DNA of 64,000 nt from Nilaparvata lugens (GCF_014356525.2 NC_052518.1:35167705-35231704), one strand, 5' to 3'. Shown: positions 33,086 to 45,018, counted from the stretch's first letter. Notes: generated by a model from the letters alone, not told the origin. Translations and numbers: made by a program.

Positions 33086-33600
33086 ATATATAAACTGGAG
33101 ACACAAGATATGAATAGATTGAAAACACTTAAAAACTTACATTAGAAATGGGGAAAATTTTCGGAGACTGAGTCTCCTTTCTCAACCGAGCAGACTGCAG
33201 TTTTGAATCCAGCAGAAGCCACAGATTACGCGGTGCAGACGGATGGAGAGAAAAAGGGTACAGATTCAGGGGACATTATGGGGTATTTAGGGGGCGGTTA
33301 CAAACGGGATAGGACTTTGACTTTGTCAAGGACTTTGACTTTGAAGCATTGGTCAAAGCTCTTGTTGTGCTCAGGGAGATTTCAACAGGGTGGTTGGCTG
33401 GGAGAGACTTGAGTTCACAATTGGATTTTGGGGCAAACTTTTTGATGATTTGGTCAGAAGTAGTCGAGGGGGGAGGGCAAGAAGGGTCAGAAGTGTTGTT
33501 GCCACTGAAGTATACTTGCCATCTGAGATATCTAGTGAAGTGAACAGTTTAAGAGAGAAGGTTTATGGCATTAAAAATTGAATTTACAAAATAGGATAAC
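33086..33600 (+). mobile_element. Repeat family A, uninterrupted copy
   Basis: Begins with TATATATATAAACTGGAGAC and the leader motif. It then has a coding-like segment (33203-33581) whose frames include TDYAVQTDGEKKGTDSGDI and, after a frame change near 33320-33340, FDFEALVKALVVLREIS. This is the order found, split by a LINE, at 21660-21368 plus 13504-13100. No RT or transposase domain is visible. Its adjacency to (TA)n and the shared leader next to the GIY-YIG remnant at 5192 hint at a Penelope-type element, but this is unproven. Confidence 0.6.
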
Positions 33601-33770
33601 AGATAGCACGGTAAGTGATTAATATTGAGTTATAGGCAAATGCAAAATTGAGTTAATCAAAACACAGGGGAGTAGCCAATGTGAAGTTAGGAATTAGAAG
33701 TTAACAAAAAGTTATAAAATATTCTAGTTATCCTGTGAAATATGAGGTTCTATTATGAGATATGGTTAAG
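33601..33770. other. Unassigned DNA
   Basis: No gene recognised. It may be family A 3' end or LTR-element sequence. Confidence 0.4.
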
Positions 33771-34415
33771 TTAATCTACATTCAAATCTTGAACTATAAG
33801 AAAAACTATTGGCAATTCTAACTTATCAAAAAATACCTCTAACATAATCTGTTTATTTACCTTCTTATGTCTCATACCAGTAGCTACAACTATACTTACA
33901 TTAGGAGCTGGTACTAAGTTCAACTTGAGATTGTTTTTCTTCATTTCATCAACAAGTTTCTCATTAATTACATTTACCTCAGAGCCAGTGTCAATAATCA
34001 TTTGATATTTCTTATTGAAAATTTGTACTTCTATTTCTGCTAAATCATATCCAGTAGGTGGAGTATTCTCTTGTTCCTCCAATAGTTCATTAAAAATACA
34101 ACCTACCATGTATGGTTCTTCTTGACAAACAGTTTCAGATTTATTCATAGCTTCATCTACCTGAATTTCTGGAGTATGTACCATATTAACACTTGATGCT
34201 TTAATATGACTTTCTTGATAACTAGGTATTACTTCATTACTTAAATTCTTACAACTATTTTCTTGCACATGAATTTGACTGATTAATTCTGGCTTTCTTA
34301 TTTCCAACCTGTTTGAAGTTTCAGATTCAAAATTTATTTTATTCATGTCTATGGCTATATCAAAATTTGACCTTTCCTTAACTGGGAGAACAGGGCTGTC
34401 GTTTCGTCGTCCCAT
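33771..34415 (-). pseudogene. LTR retrotransposon protease, truncated (-)
   Basis: 214 codons, cut at its C-terminal end (33771). A low-complexity N-terminal half is followed by the retropepsin core: MIIDTGSEVNVINEKLV at about 34012-33960 and IVVATGMRHKKV. The sequence stops before RT, so the element lost its whole 3' half. The frame begins 3 bp after the gag stop, in the usual gag-pol order. Probably a Metaviridae (gypsy-like) element. The group cannot be named without RT. Confidence 0.75.
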
Positions 34416-34417
34416 TA

Positions 34418-35098
34418 TTAGTTTAAAGGAACATTCTGTCTTGGACGATTTGCATTCATCTGATTTGAAGTTTGAGCAGGCATATAACCTGGCGGTGGGA
34501 AGCTGAAATCTAACTGGTAGTTGTTAGCTGGTCGATTTGAATTTGATTCATTTGAATTCACAAGTTGAAGATTTCTATTATCTCTGAAATTATTCTGAAA
34601 ATTTTGATCTCTATGACCATTATTGTTTGGTCCATTTTGGTACCTTCGATTTTGGAAATAATTCCTACCTCCTTGATACTGCTTATTATTATCATGAAAC
34701 ATTGCACCATTTGAATTCTGAGACCTATTTCTATCATCCCTATGTTCACTCTGATGAAAACTTATTGTTTTATTTTGACCTCCAGCTTGAGCATTGTTAT
34801 GATCACGGGGCGTTTGTCTGTTTACTTTGTAAGTGTCAGTATTGTCAAACTCATTCAACAAACAAATGAACTCATCACTAGTCTTAATGTTACGAATAAT
34901 AGCAGCTGTAGATATGGTTTCATCAAAATGGCCTTTCAAAAACTTGAAAATAGTATCTTTATCTAAGGCTGGAATTAGATTCTTAGCAATGTTGAAACGA
35001 GAAATATAATACTCAGTAAGATTCTTAGATAAGTTTGGCTTATATTTTCCAAATCTCAAATCATTTCTAGCAGATGACTGAAAGTCGTCTGACCACAT
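34418..35098 (-). pseudogene. LTR retrotransposon gag, capsid and Asn-rich nucleocapsid (-)
   Basis: The first ~90 residues look like the C-terminal half of a gypsy capsid (NLTEYYISRFNIAKNLIPAL, KFLKGHFDE). Then comes a very Asn/Gln/Arg-rich tail (GPNNNGHRDQNFQNNFRDNR) without a CCHC knuckle. It is separated by about 90 bp from the upstream coiled-coil frame, where a frameshift is likely. Gag would form the virus-like particle. Confidence 0.65.
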
Positions 35099-35187
35099 TC
35101 TAGCAATGAATTTCTCTTTAAATTCTTCAAAGTTATTTACATCAAAACGGATGAAAATCCACCAATCACGATGAGCAAAATTTGAAT

Positions 35188-35877
35188 TTAAACTTTTTCC
35201 AAAATACCCTTAATTTCGATCCAGTTTGTGATTTCATTTCTCTCAAGATACTTGGTCAAGTTTACTAAGAAATGCATTGGATTCTTTTTGTCAATTTGCA
35301 TTTGGAATTCAAACCTATCGAAATTACTATTGTTACCAGTATGATTACACATCGGTTTTGTTGACATGTTAATTTTATTTATGATTTTCCTAACCTCAGT
35401 TATAGCAGCTGTATTTTCTTGACAATCTAATTTCAAAGAGGATAATACCTTGATTTCCTTGTCTACTTTTTCGTTTAATTCTACAACCTCTTTTTCAACA
35501 TGCTTAATACTTTCATTATTTTCTACATTGATAGCATTTTGTGTCATATTTTGTTGCTCAACTATGATCTTATTTTTATTCACTCTTTCATTAACCTCAT
35601 TGACCCTATCAGAAACTTGAATGATTTTGTTTTGCATTGATTTTTCTACATCTAACATTGATATTTCAAGATAATTAGTTTTCTGCTGTAGATGACCTAT
35701 TTCTTTGTGATTTTTACTTAATGTATCATTTATCTCTTTAATTTTCTGCTTTGTATTAACCTGCTCTAGTCTTATGCTAGCAAATTCTTGCTTCATATCA
35801 TCAAACCTAGCATTTCGATCTTGTCTCAAATTATCAATCTTAGCATTTTGCTCATCAATCTTAGCATTGCTCATCAA
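35188..35877 (-). pseudogene. LTR retrotransposon gag, coiled-coil segment (-)
   Basis: About 230 codons dominated by Lys, Glu, Asn and Gln heptads (for example VEKEVVELNEKVDKEIKVL), predicting long coiled coil. It ends with a region resembling a capsid N-terminus (PMHFLVNLTKYLERN). It lies in line with the gag at 34418-35098 and overlaps the small upstream frame by 17 bp. It is probably one original gag gene with frameshifts. Confidence 0.6.
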
Positions 35878-36109
35878 ACTTTTGTGTTAAGAACGCTATA
35901 AGATTTAGATAATTTTTAGCTCCTACCATACTTGTTTCATTTGATATTTCTACTACTTCCTCATGAATTGTTACATTTGAAACGTTTTCACTTACAGCTA
36001 CACTATCGTTTGAGTCATTGTTTAAGGTTAGATCTAAATCTTGAGATTCTTCATCTAAGTTTTGAATGTTTTCACTGAATGAAACTTCATTATTTTTATT
36101 GTTCTCCAT
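35861..36109 (-). pseudogene. LTR retrotransposon gag N-terminus (-)
   Basis: An acidic frame starting at MENNKNNEVSFSENIQ (start chosen here; the frame is open from 36172). It ends at 35861 just after the next frame has begun with MSNAKIDEQNAKID. A single frameshift near 35870 would join them. No domain recognised. Confidence 0.5.
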
Positions 36110-36179
36110 CTTGCTACCGCGTAAAAAATATTTACTCATTAGAACCTGAACTTTCTCGAACCGATTTCCCACTCAGCAG

Positions 36180-36940
36180 CATCTCCCATCCATAATCCAT
36201 CAAGATATCTATCCTACCAATAATTTTTTTAACCAGAGATATATTTTGTAGTTTGAGTCCCACACCAGGGCGTACCATTTGGCGTGCTACCAATTTCTCC
36301 TAAATAGGTTAGATAGCATTTCACACCTATTAACCTAAAGGAAGTTATCGGCTCCAAAATGTAGATTCTTGATAAACTATGAATGGATCTATTGCTTATG
36401 AATGAGAAATCCAGTTTTCAGAGCAAACCAACTTATAATCTTCAGAAGAATTTTGGCAATATACAACACAAATCCACAAAACAATACCTTACACACTTAA
36501 GCATCTAACATCATTACAAGCTAAATACTTATCCATATATATATAGTTGAAAAACAATGGCTAAAGGTTTGTAGACTCACAAAACAATTTTATACAAAAC
36601 TAGAACACCATAAAACTGTTCAAAACACAATTTAAAACATTAACAATTCAATTAAACAGAAAAATATTCAGAGAACACAAAATTAGAACACATAGCCAGC
36701 CACCATTTTTTAGAGAGAAGACCTAACAAGTACAGAGTAAAGCCCAACCTCAAAACCAGTGTTGACGTCATGAACACGTCACCGATATTAAATTCCAAAA
36801 AATTATAAATTACAAGTTTAGAATTTACATTTTATATTTGTTCTCAATAAAACTTTATTTCGAAACTGTTATTTTACATTTATATATATCCTCTATATTT
36901 ATAATGATCTATTTATCTGTTAATTCTGTTAACTCAGTTT
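36180..36940 (-). mobile_element. Leader and probable 5' LTR of the same element (-)
   Basis: Non-coding, upstream of the gag frames on the minus strand. The stretch near 36250-36290 (minus strand TGGTACGCCCTGGTGTGGGA) could hold the primer-binding site. Further up lie an AATAAAGTTTTATT-type polyadenylation signal (near 36850) and a TATATATAT box (near 36538). No second LTR exists in the window, so the LTR ends cannot be proven. Confidence 0.4.
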
Positions 36941-37089
36941 CGGTGATACCATGGAATGTGCAACACAATTATTTACGATAAATTCTCAGTTAAAAAGTTG
37001 TCCGCATATCGATTACTCTGATATTTACTATCAAGTTTTATAGATCTCGAATTGAAGATTCGATTTTAATCGAGAAAAAATGTAATACT

Positions 37090-37090
<1 letters not shown>

Positions 37091-37155
<65 letters not shown>
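37091..37155. repeat. (TA)n microsatellite
   Basis: About 65 bp of TA, directly followed by a TA-targeting MITE. Confidence 0.95.
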
Positions 37156-37158
<3 letters not shown>

Positions 37159-37818
37159 TAGACTCCGTTTAAAACGTGGTTGAAGGGACCATCCGGTTCT
37201 GAGCGCTATAGCCATTGTTGCCATTTATCAACAGTGGAAATGGGTTATAAGACAATCAAACACTAAACAACTATTTAAATTACTATGCCACTCTTATTTT
37301 ATAGACTGAACACTTTAAAGGCGTTTTTGATAAATATTTTATGATCTTACTTCCTAAAATATTCATTGATAGTTTTTGAACTTTTCTATAATTTAGGAAT
37401 TTTCTGTCTATACTACTTGAAATCTCATACAAATTTTACAGTATCATGTCATCACTCTCATTCTCTCCTACACAAGTCTTTTCAGAACAGTAACAGAGAG
37501 GGAAAGAGTAGGGGTGATTGACACCATACAAACTGGTTATAATAGGGAATTCCAAGAGGTGGGAGAGGCTCTTAACTATTCCATAAATAGCACTTTTGTC
37601 CAGTCACTGATGAATTGTTTAATAATAGTCTATTTTGTAGAATTCCACTCACTGAGAGCAACAATAAAGCTATGTGACATTATGTGGAAACAGTGCTATA
37701 TCCGGAGATACACCACGTTATAAAAGGATCCGAAATACACATAATTATACGGGATATTGGCCGGTCCTGTCTTGTAAGAGCATTATAACCGGATTCGCGC
37801 TCTAACCGGAGTCCACTG
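37156..37818. mobile_element. Pogo/Tigger-like MITE, 663 bp
   Basis: Left end CAGTAGACTCCGTTTAAAAC; reversed right end CAGTGGACTCCGGTTAGAGC. Flanked by TA on both sides (37154-37155, 37819-37820), the target duplication of the Tc1/mariner-pogo superfamily. No transposase frame. Confidence 0.8.
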
Positions 37819-37832
37819 TAATACAAATCATA

Positions 37833-38088
37833 GATCAAATCATTGATTATTAAAATGGAGTAGGCTGAAAGTAGATCAGGTTAATCAACTTCAAGTAATA
37901 TACAGCAGTATGCAGTGGATAATTAAAATAACATGAGTTTATATATAAACTTGATACATACTTGAACTTGAACTTGATAAAAACTCATGTTATTTTAATT
38001 ATCCACTGCATACTGCTGTATATTACTTGAAGTTGATTAACCTGATCTACTTTCAGCCTACTCCATTTTAATAATCAATGATTTGATC
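37833..38088. repeat. Near-perfect 108-bp hairpin
   Basis: Arms 37833-37940 and 37981-38088 are reverse complements with almost no mismatches, around a 40-bp AT-rich loop. The high identity suggests a recent inverted duplication or an active foldback element. Confidence 0.92.
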
Positions 38089-38511
38089 TTACCTACTTAT
38101 ATAATTATTTTACTTAATTAATTTTCTGTTATTTTCCTCTTAAATTTTCACATTAATTAAAACTTTTACAATATTTTCATTTATAAATGAATCCTTAGTT
38201 GATGAAATTAACGTTTTGGTAGAGAGTTAGTGGGAAGGATACTTTGAATATTCTTTCCGAAGAATGGAAATTGATATGTCCAAAGCTCCGCCAATTCATG
38301 TAGATGTATAACAATATAATTATCTATAGTTATTACAAATTGCCTTTTTCATATCATATACAGTTCAATAACTATTTTCATATTCTATATTATGTAAATT
38401 CATCTATAATTTTGCTGTATTGTAAGCTATTGTATATAAGTGTATAAGACAATATATAATTATTGTAATCTACATAAATAAAGTACTTCAATGTTAATAT
38501 ATGCTCATCAA
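38089..38511. other. AT-rich spacer
   Basis: No gene seen. Repeated TATATAAGTGTATAAGAC-like phrases. Marks the truncated 3' end of the minus-strand LINE. Confidence 0.5.
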
Positions 38512-39267
38512 ACTAGGATTATACTATTTTAAGTCCGGATTCTGCTGCTTTTTTAGTATCCTCCCAATTCGTTTCACTGAATAACAATGAAGTGTCATCA
38601 GCAAAAGCGATTGAAACACCATTTTTTAATTCTAACTTGAGAAGATCATTAATTTAGATTAGGAAGAGAATCAGCGACAAGACTGTTCCTTGTAAAAGAC
38701 TGTAATCAGTGAGTTGTTCAAGGCTGGTTTTGTTATCAATTTTGAGCATTTGGAATCTATTTTTTAAATAGCTCTTAAATAATTCAAGGGCTACTCCTCG
38801 AATACCCAACTTTTCCATTTTTATGAGAAGTTTTGAGTGAGGAATAGTGTCAAAAGCTTTAGCAAGGTCTAAAAATATGGCTATTGTTTTATTTTTGTTA
38901 TTGAAATTTTCTGTAATTTTCTGTGTTAGAAGAGATATTGCATCTACTGTATTTTTTTTAGACTGAAACCCAAATTGATTTTTGTGAATTATATTATGCT
39001 TTAGGAGATGGCTAACTAAACGGTATTTTATTAATTTTTCAATAATTTTGGAAAAAGTACTCTACAAGCTGATTGGACGATAATTTGATGGATTAGAAGC
39101 ATCACCTGATTTATGTAGGGGTATGATATTGGCCAATTTTAAACTATCAGGGAAAAAACCCTCCGCAAAACATCAATTTATTATCACCTTCAATGGTTCA
39201 ATAATATGTGGTGAAATAGTTTTTAAAATCCTATTGTTAATATTGTCAATTCCTGGAGCTGAGTTAT
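38512..39267 (-). pseudogene. LINE-3 ORF2, reverse transcriptase (3' fragment, -)
   Basis: On the minus strand the frame reads [59 protein letters not shown] and the active site IAFADDTSLLFSE (about 38594). The block before it is decayed (GTVLSLILFLINDLL). It is broken off after KKAAESGLK, so thumb and C-terminus are gone. The upstream part of the same ORF2 lies at 48558-49974, beyond a DNA transposon. The RT blocks fit a CR1/Jockey-type LINE. Confidence 0.82.
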
Positions 39268-39465
39268 CCCAAGTAGCACAAAAGGTAGGCCCAACATTGA
39301 AAATTGGTTGTCATCCTCAGTTGGCCTGTGGTTTGAATTGGCACTCTTTCCAACAGTTGGCCAACCAACCTTATACAATGTTGGGCCATCATGAAGGGCC
39401 AACAACCAGTTCACTTACATTGGGCCAACATAAGATATTACATTGGGCCAACCAATTGACAATGT
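39268..39465. repeat. Left subterminal repeat zone
   Basis: TTGGCC / GGCCAA occurs repeatedly (for example TTGGCCTGTGG, GTTGGCCAACC, TTGGGCCAAC three times) within 200 bp of the end. The mirrored zone lies at 48350-48557. Confidence 0.8.
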
Positions 39466-39632
39466 TGCATTTAAATATTATTTGCAGGTATCTAGGTACC
39501 TGCAGTAGAATTAATCCAATTTGACAGATGGTGAGTGACAGTTATTTATTCAAAGATGTCAGGACAGTCTGGTAAATTGGATTAATTCTACTACAGTCTT
39601 ACGTACATACCTGCAAATAATATTTAAATACA
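39466..39632. repeat. Small foldback inside the transposon
   Basis: Inverted copies of ATTTAAATATTATTTGCAGG, followed by GTATCTAG, then GTAGAATTAATCCAATTT, face each other around a ~46-bp loop. Looks like a foldback MITE inserted close to the transposon end. Confidence 0.75.
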
Positions 39633-40303
39633 GTAAAGTATTTTAATACAGTACAGTATTTAATACAATAATGTTTAAATACAGTAACCTTTCTCTAAAT
39701 ATATTTAGAGACTCATGTAGATCCCTCACAGACTACTCTCTGACTGCATGAGCTGAGTATAAAAAACAGTCATATAAATACATTTTTTTTCAAATCCTTT
39801 TTGCAGTAATGCGCCCTCAACAATTATTATAAGTTTACTATTCTAAAGATAGATATTAACGTACAATAAAACAATTATTACTTCATACTTACTTTTAATG
39901 TGAAATAATATAATATGCGTGGTACAACATTGATAAATTTTAAAATAATATTTTATCTTGAAAAAAAAAACAGAACATTCAAAGATTAATACAGGGAACA
40001 TAATTCAAGGTTCAAAAATTGACTGTGGCAATGGTTCAAAAATTGACTGACAATGTGCCATAAAAATAATAATATGACATACCGACAACTGCGATTTTTG
40101 AATGGCGGTTTTCACCATTCATTTTCACTTAAAATTACAAATCAATTATGTATCACATGACACATTTTTCTATTTGAAAAATTACATTACAACTGCATTT
40201 ACATTACAATTACATTTGATAAATTACAGATGGAAAAAATGAGAAATTGCATTTGTTCAAATGCCAATGAATATTAGTAAACGATAATTCAAAGTTAAAT
40301 GCT
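39633..40303. other. Non-coding part of the transposon
   Basis: AT-rich, no frame of note. Confidence 0.5.
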
Positions 40304-40546
40304 GTAAACCACCCCTAAGACTTCTGCTACTGCAAATATTGACAACAGGATGAACGGCTGGAACGAAATTCGATGAGAGCTACTATCCAAAAATTATTTG
40401 CAAGTCCTGCATGATGTAATAATTTTTGGATAGAAGCTGTTATCAAATTTCCATCTATATGTTCAACCAATCAAACGATTGAGCTGTAAGAAGAAGATGT
40501 TCACTCTGTCGTCAATATTTGCAGACGCAGAAGTCTGGTTTACAGA
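40304..40546. repeat. MITE-like inverted repeat, ~240 bp
   Basis: Outer arms TGTAAACCACC...GACTTCTGC...TGCAAATATTGAC and the reversed right side GTAAACCAGACTTCTGCGTC match. An inner pair (ACTATCCAAAAATTATTTGC against ATAATTTTTGGATAGAAGCT) adds a second stem. Confidence 0.7.
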
Positions 40547-40565
40547 ATTTACTTTGGATTTTCGT

Positions 40566-42600
40566 TTAATAATGATAAATTATAAATGGCCTTGAATTCT
40601 TCATTGCACAAAAAGGGAAACAATAAAATGATTTTGTACCTCTTGAGATAAAATTAGGCAAAAGGATACATTTCTTGGATAAATCCTTCAGTGAAACAAC
40701 TTTTTCTGACTTAAGATCACCTACAATATAAATGCTTAGCTTACTACTTTTTAGAGGTTTACAATAAAAGTCACCTCTATTCATGAACACATCACAATTG
40801 AGAAGATAATTACTAGAATTATTCAAATCTTTCTCAATAGACTTCACAATAACTACATCATTACTTTTGGTCAAAAAACAGGCATCAGACAAAGCTGTTC
40901 CTACAATACAGTTATTTACTTGGACCACGGACCATGCGTTTTATGGTAGACATATAGTTTTCAAATGGAAATGCAGAGAAGTTATCCAAGCATCCAAAGT
41001 TAACCACATCATTTGATAAATGTAAAAGATTATGAACATTATAAACTAAATTTTCCCTGCTGTAACAAGAAGGGATGTGTTCAACAAAACAATGAAGCAG
41101 TTCATTTGCATAATTTATCCAATCGATATTTCTACTGAATTCACATGTCAATATATACACAGCAGAATGCAAAATAAGGAAATGGTCATAGATTTCTTTG
41201 GGCAACACATTTTGCAAGACAACTGGACCTAAGTAGAGGATAAAGGACCTAAACTCAGTTGCTTTCCAATACTTGAAAAGTTTCAATGGCCGTGGTTGCC
41301 TTGAAAATTCTTTAGGGTAATGATATTGACTTATAACTGATAATCTTACTGAAACTGTCTCAATTGAATCAGCACTGAGTTTACATTTCTTTGGACCTTT
41401 TTCTACCCAACAACGAACAAGTTTTTTTACAACCCCAAGGCAAATGAGATGTAAGTAATCAAGTGGGACTTGAGTTACTAAGCCTAAATAAAGTTTAGTA
41501 AGAACATTTTCCTCTTTTTGATGGTCCTCATAAAGAAGTTGATTGAACTCTGTATCAGTTCTAAGAATAGTGTTTTTGTCATAATTCCAAATAGTCCTCC
41601 CCAAATAAGTTCCTTCCTGAGTACATTTCTCACATCCGTTCAGAGAGTTGTGTCCAACTATACATTTAACAAATGATCTCGCTGGAGCATCAGCAACTAT
41701 ACAACTTACTCGAAAGAAATACTTTATCCCAGATAATGTAAGTCCATTTATCTCTAAGCTGAGACATTCATCCACAAAGGGTTTCAAAAAATCATTAGCA
41801 CTGGAAGGTTTAGAATCACCATAATATAAACCTATGACCATTGGTGTTTGGTCTACTGACTGGTCAAGGATACACAGGAATGGCCAAAATGATTTAGTTG
41901 TACTGTTATGCAATGGCAAGCCATCTACATTAACAGATACAGACAAAACTCGTTCAAGTGGAATACTCTTATTGGCTAATTTTTCTGTAATTAGAGGATA
42001 GTTCTTGAATACTAACCCTGATATTAGCCCTACAAATAACATTTTTCTTTAATCCGAAATAAACAAAAGATCCTCCATTACATACAACAACATCAACAGT
42101 TCTTGGAACAAAGTGCGTGCATCAAGTGGCAGAGTTGGATGGTGTGGTTTGAAAATATGTAGAATATCTGTAAGTGCACAATTAGTGATATTATGTTTTT
42201 GAGACCAAACACATAGCTGTTCACGCAGATTACTTGAATTAGTGTCCCTATTGTGAGAATAATTTGAAACATCACTGAAACTACTACTTATACTACTATC
42301 AGAACTGGAACTGTATGGAAAACTTTCTTTACTTCCTGCTAAATTATCAAATTGATTTGAGATATCAAGTGAGTTATCATGGGATTCATGAGTGCTATTT
42401 TCAGATTGAACACAATTTGCAACAGGAGTGCACAATTCAAGTAACTGTTGTTTGATTTTTTGTTTTTCTTTTGCTAACTTTCTGTAATTAGTTGTTTTTG
42501 ATAAACCATGGTATTTTTTACTGTCTCTGCTGGTCCTGGTGATCTTGTCTTGGCTTGTCCTTTCGTCTTTGCTCTCGTCCTCCATTTCTATCCTTCGAAA
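40566..42600 (-). pseudogene. TNP2-like transposase (-)
   Basis: Three frames in order on the minus strand: 42600-42049, 42042-40912 and 40928-40566. The N-terminal part is Ser-rich, then LREQLCVWSQKHNITNCALT and LPLDARTLF. The main frame has VNVDGLPLHNSTTKSFWPFL, FLKPFVDECLSLEINGLTL, CIVADAPARSFVKCIVGHN with CEKCTQEG, VPLDYLHLICLGVVKKLV and LDNFSAFPFENYMSTIKRMV. These are hallmarks of animal transposase-domain proteins related to plant TNP2. Two frame changes near 42030-42090 (one frame there reads VDVVVCNGGSFVYFGLKK) and one at 40915 indicate frameshifts or a missed intron. The expected function is cut-and-paste transposition of this element. Confidence 0.8.
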
Positions 42601-43351
42601 ATCTAAACCAATTTGCAATGTTGGTATTTATTTCATCATCCGTAGCACTTGATAAGTTTTTTGTTTCCTTACAGCACCTGAAAACAAATCATTAGATAAA
42701 ATATAAGTTTATCAAATTAGGAGTTATCTGGGACATATTCTGCATATATAGATTTACAAAGTTAAAGTTTGTTGTTGATTTATTCAGATATCAAAAAGGC
42801 CAGGTTCAATGTTAAAATGACTACAATATATCTGTTAAAACCACTCGGAAGTTGGAAACTTCAGTAGTTATTGGAATATTTTAAACAATATGCTGAAAAA
42901 CAAGTTGTTTCAAATTTAGATTCCAGATATAAAACCTGCTAAGTTTAGCAACCAACATAAACCTGATAAATCAGGATTTGAAAGAGTAGATGAACAGTAA
43001 CATTTTTATCAAAGCAATCAATGTAGCTGTAAATTTTCAATTATTAAACCGTATCATCAATATTACTGTTTTTATGATCATTTCAATTATCTAGATTCAT
43101 AATATTGTTAACGGTATTTTTTTATTTCCAAACATCATCTGTTGGAACTGATTCCTAGATAAATGTTGAGTCTTGAATATATAGGTATAGTAGAGTGGAT
43201 TCCACTTGATGTCATAATCTTGGAAAAAGTGGACTGCTGGGCTCTTATGGTGACTGCCCAACCTGGTGAATCTACAAATCTTAGTACAGCAATACCTAGA
43301 AGTAGTGTCAGAGAGTTACAAGACATCCTTTAGCTATTGCAATATACTTAC

Positions 43352-43511
43352 CAGGTATGAGTTTCATCACAGCCAAATCTCTCAAACAGCGTTTGCTGTG
43401 TCTGCCTGTCCAATTGAAAAGTTCGGCAACATCATTGGTGAAAATCTTTTCAAGTATATTGCGCACAACTCTTCCAACTTTTTTCCCACCCAGAAGACTC
43501 AAATTTGTGAT
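43352..43511 (-). CDS. DUF4806-type gene, exon with the DUF4806 core (-)
   Basis: Acceptor AACAG before 43511, donor GG|GTAAGT after 43352. It encodes ITNLSLLGGKKVGRVVRNIL, then EKIFTNDVAELFNWTGRHSK. This is the LsllGG...iL..if.....fnWtGr..K pattern of the DUF4806 domain, seen in many insect and cnidarian transposon-linked proteins of unknown function. It joins in phase 0 to the exon at 44165-44369. A terminal exon further left (towards 43140) is likely but I cannot fix its acceptor. Confidence 0.7.
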
Positions 43512-44164
43512 CTGTTATGGAAATAATAAGACAACTATATTACTCCCTCATTTAATTGACAAATAATTAGGTTGAGAAAAAGGAAATATGAGGATTTGAT
43601 CTGGATTAACAAAAAAATATTTCATAATAATAGCAGAAACTAGCAGGACACCCATGCTTTGTTGAAGGGTCTCAGAAACCTCGTTGGAGATGGGTTAACC
43701 CATTTTACATCTCAAGAAAACACAATTAATTTATTGGTGAAAAATATTTTTAGTCACTGCATGAGGAGATTTTAGTTGTTAAATGAGATTTTGTCGATGA
43801 CAAGAACGCCTGTAATGATTTTTTGTGCTAATTGATTGCATAAAAGATTGAAAATTATTCTTATTAAACTTGAAAAATGAAGAGCTACTATAAAGAAATA
43901 ACTGGATTTCAAAAAATGATATCATCACTTTTTAATGCAGTACTTTATTAGAAACAAACCTTCAATGTTGACAATTAAAACTAGGTAGGCCTATCTTATT
44001 TGTGTACAGCTTTTCAAATTAACATAGTTTTTCTATAGAACCCCTGGAAATTGTTCAAATATTTCATGCTTAATTGATGGTGTTCTAAAATCTTATACCA
44101 ATACTAAAATCTATTAATTTTATCACTGGTTTTGAGCTTTACTTAGTAGTTTAGGCCTACTCAC

Positions 44165-44369
44165 CAAAGATTGTTTATTAGTGTCGTCCAGCAACCAATC
44201 TTCCAAGCCACTAATCTCGTCCAATGTTTCGCAGGGGAGTTTTATATCAGGAGGAATAATGTTCATAGCAGGCTTTGTTGGACACAACCTTGCTAAAATT
44301 TCACTCTGATTCTTTTCAATATCATCCAATCTTCTATTCTTGCCAAATGGCCTGCAAGAACATCGAGCC
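44165..44369 (-). CDS. DUF4806-type gene, exon (-)
   Basis: Acceptor TTTTTTTTTCAG, donor TTG|GTGAGT. It encodes GLDVLAGHLARIE, then, after a one-base frame change near 44325, LDDIEKNQSEILARL and LPCETLDEISGLEDWLLDDT. The LP-x-T-x-ee-x2-LE-x-L pattern is the conserved start of DUF4806. The frame change means either that this copy is dead or that the assembly is off by a base. Confidence 0.65.
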
Positions 44370-44441
44370 CTGAAAAAAAAACAATGATATTAAATTTTCT
44401 ACTGTGATTTCTACTGCTATTAAGAGTGCGGATGCACATAC

Positions 44442-44540
44442 CCCATTGTAGTAAATGATATTCAAGTCTCTCTATCAAGGAATCATTGACCACCCAGTTC
44501 TCCTTGTTCTTGTCATTGTTTCTATCTTTAAGCAAGATAT
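44442..44540 (-). CDS. DUF4806-type gene, small exon (-)
   Basis: Acceptor TTCATTAG, donor GGG|GTATGT. It codes for DILLKDRNNDKNKENWVV then NDSLIERLEYHLLQWG. Phase agrees with both neighbours (one base carried over from each side). Confidence 0.6.
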
Positions 44541-45018
44541 CTAATGAACAGAAGATTGAAAAGTTTTGAAATTTGGAAGATCTTTATAGATCGAAGAATA
44601 TAGATTAAAGAAACATTGGTGGTTAATTTTCAGAGAAGATACAACAAAACAAAAATCTCTTATGGCACTCCAATTTTACCATTATTCAAGTGACTGCAGT
44701 GTTCTACACTGAAGAACAAATAACTTATTCCCAGCAACACAATGATGCAATGGGCTAGGCCCCCATCTGTTACCTGCTAGTTTGTGGTTTTAAATCTCCA
44801 TGTATTTTTGTTTTATTGAAATAAGAGAATAAGTCACTATAAAACAGCTCACTACTGACATATAGTGATAATCTTAATATGAAACCAAAAGTTGAGAAAC
44901 ACAAGCTTACTAAAACTATCCTAGAATTACAGTTTAGGTACACTAGGATAGCTATATAACTCTATACTCAGTACTCTACATAAAAAGTTGATCCAAGATT
45001 GAATAATGAATAGTGTAC

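Noticed and set aside
33098..33165. Possible hammerhead ribozyme in the family A leader, by analogy with Penelope terminal repeats
   Set aside because: I looked for the CUGANGA and GAAA cores in the right spacing on both strands and did not find them.
42093..42275. Minus-strand frame overlapping the transposase N-terminus
   Set aside because: Shadow frame of the Ser-rich transposase part.
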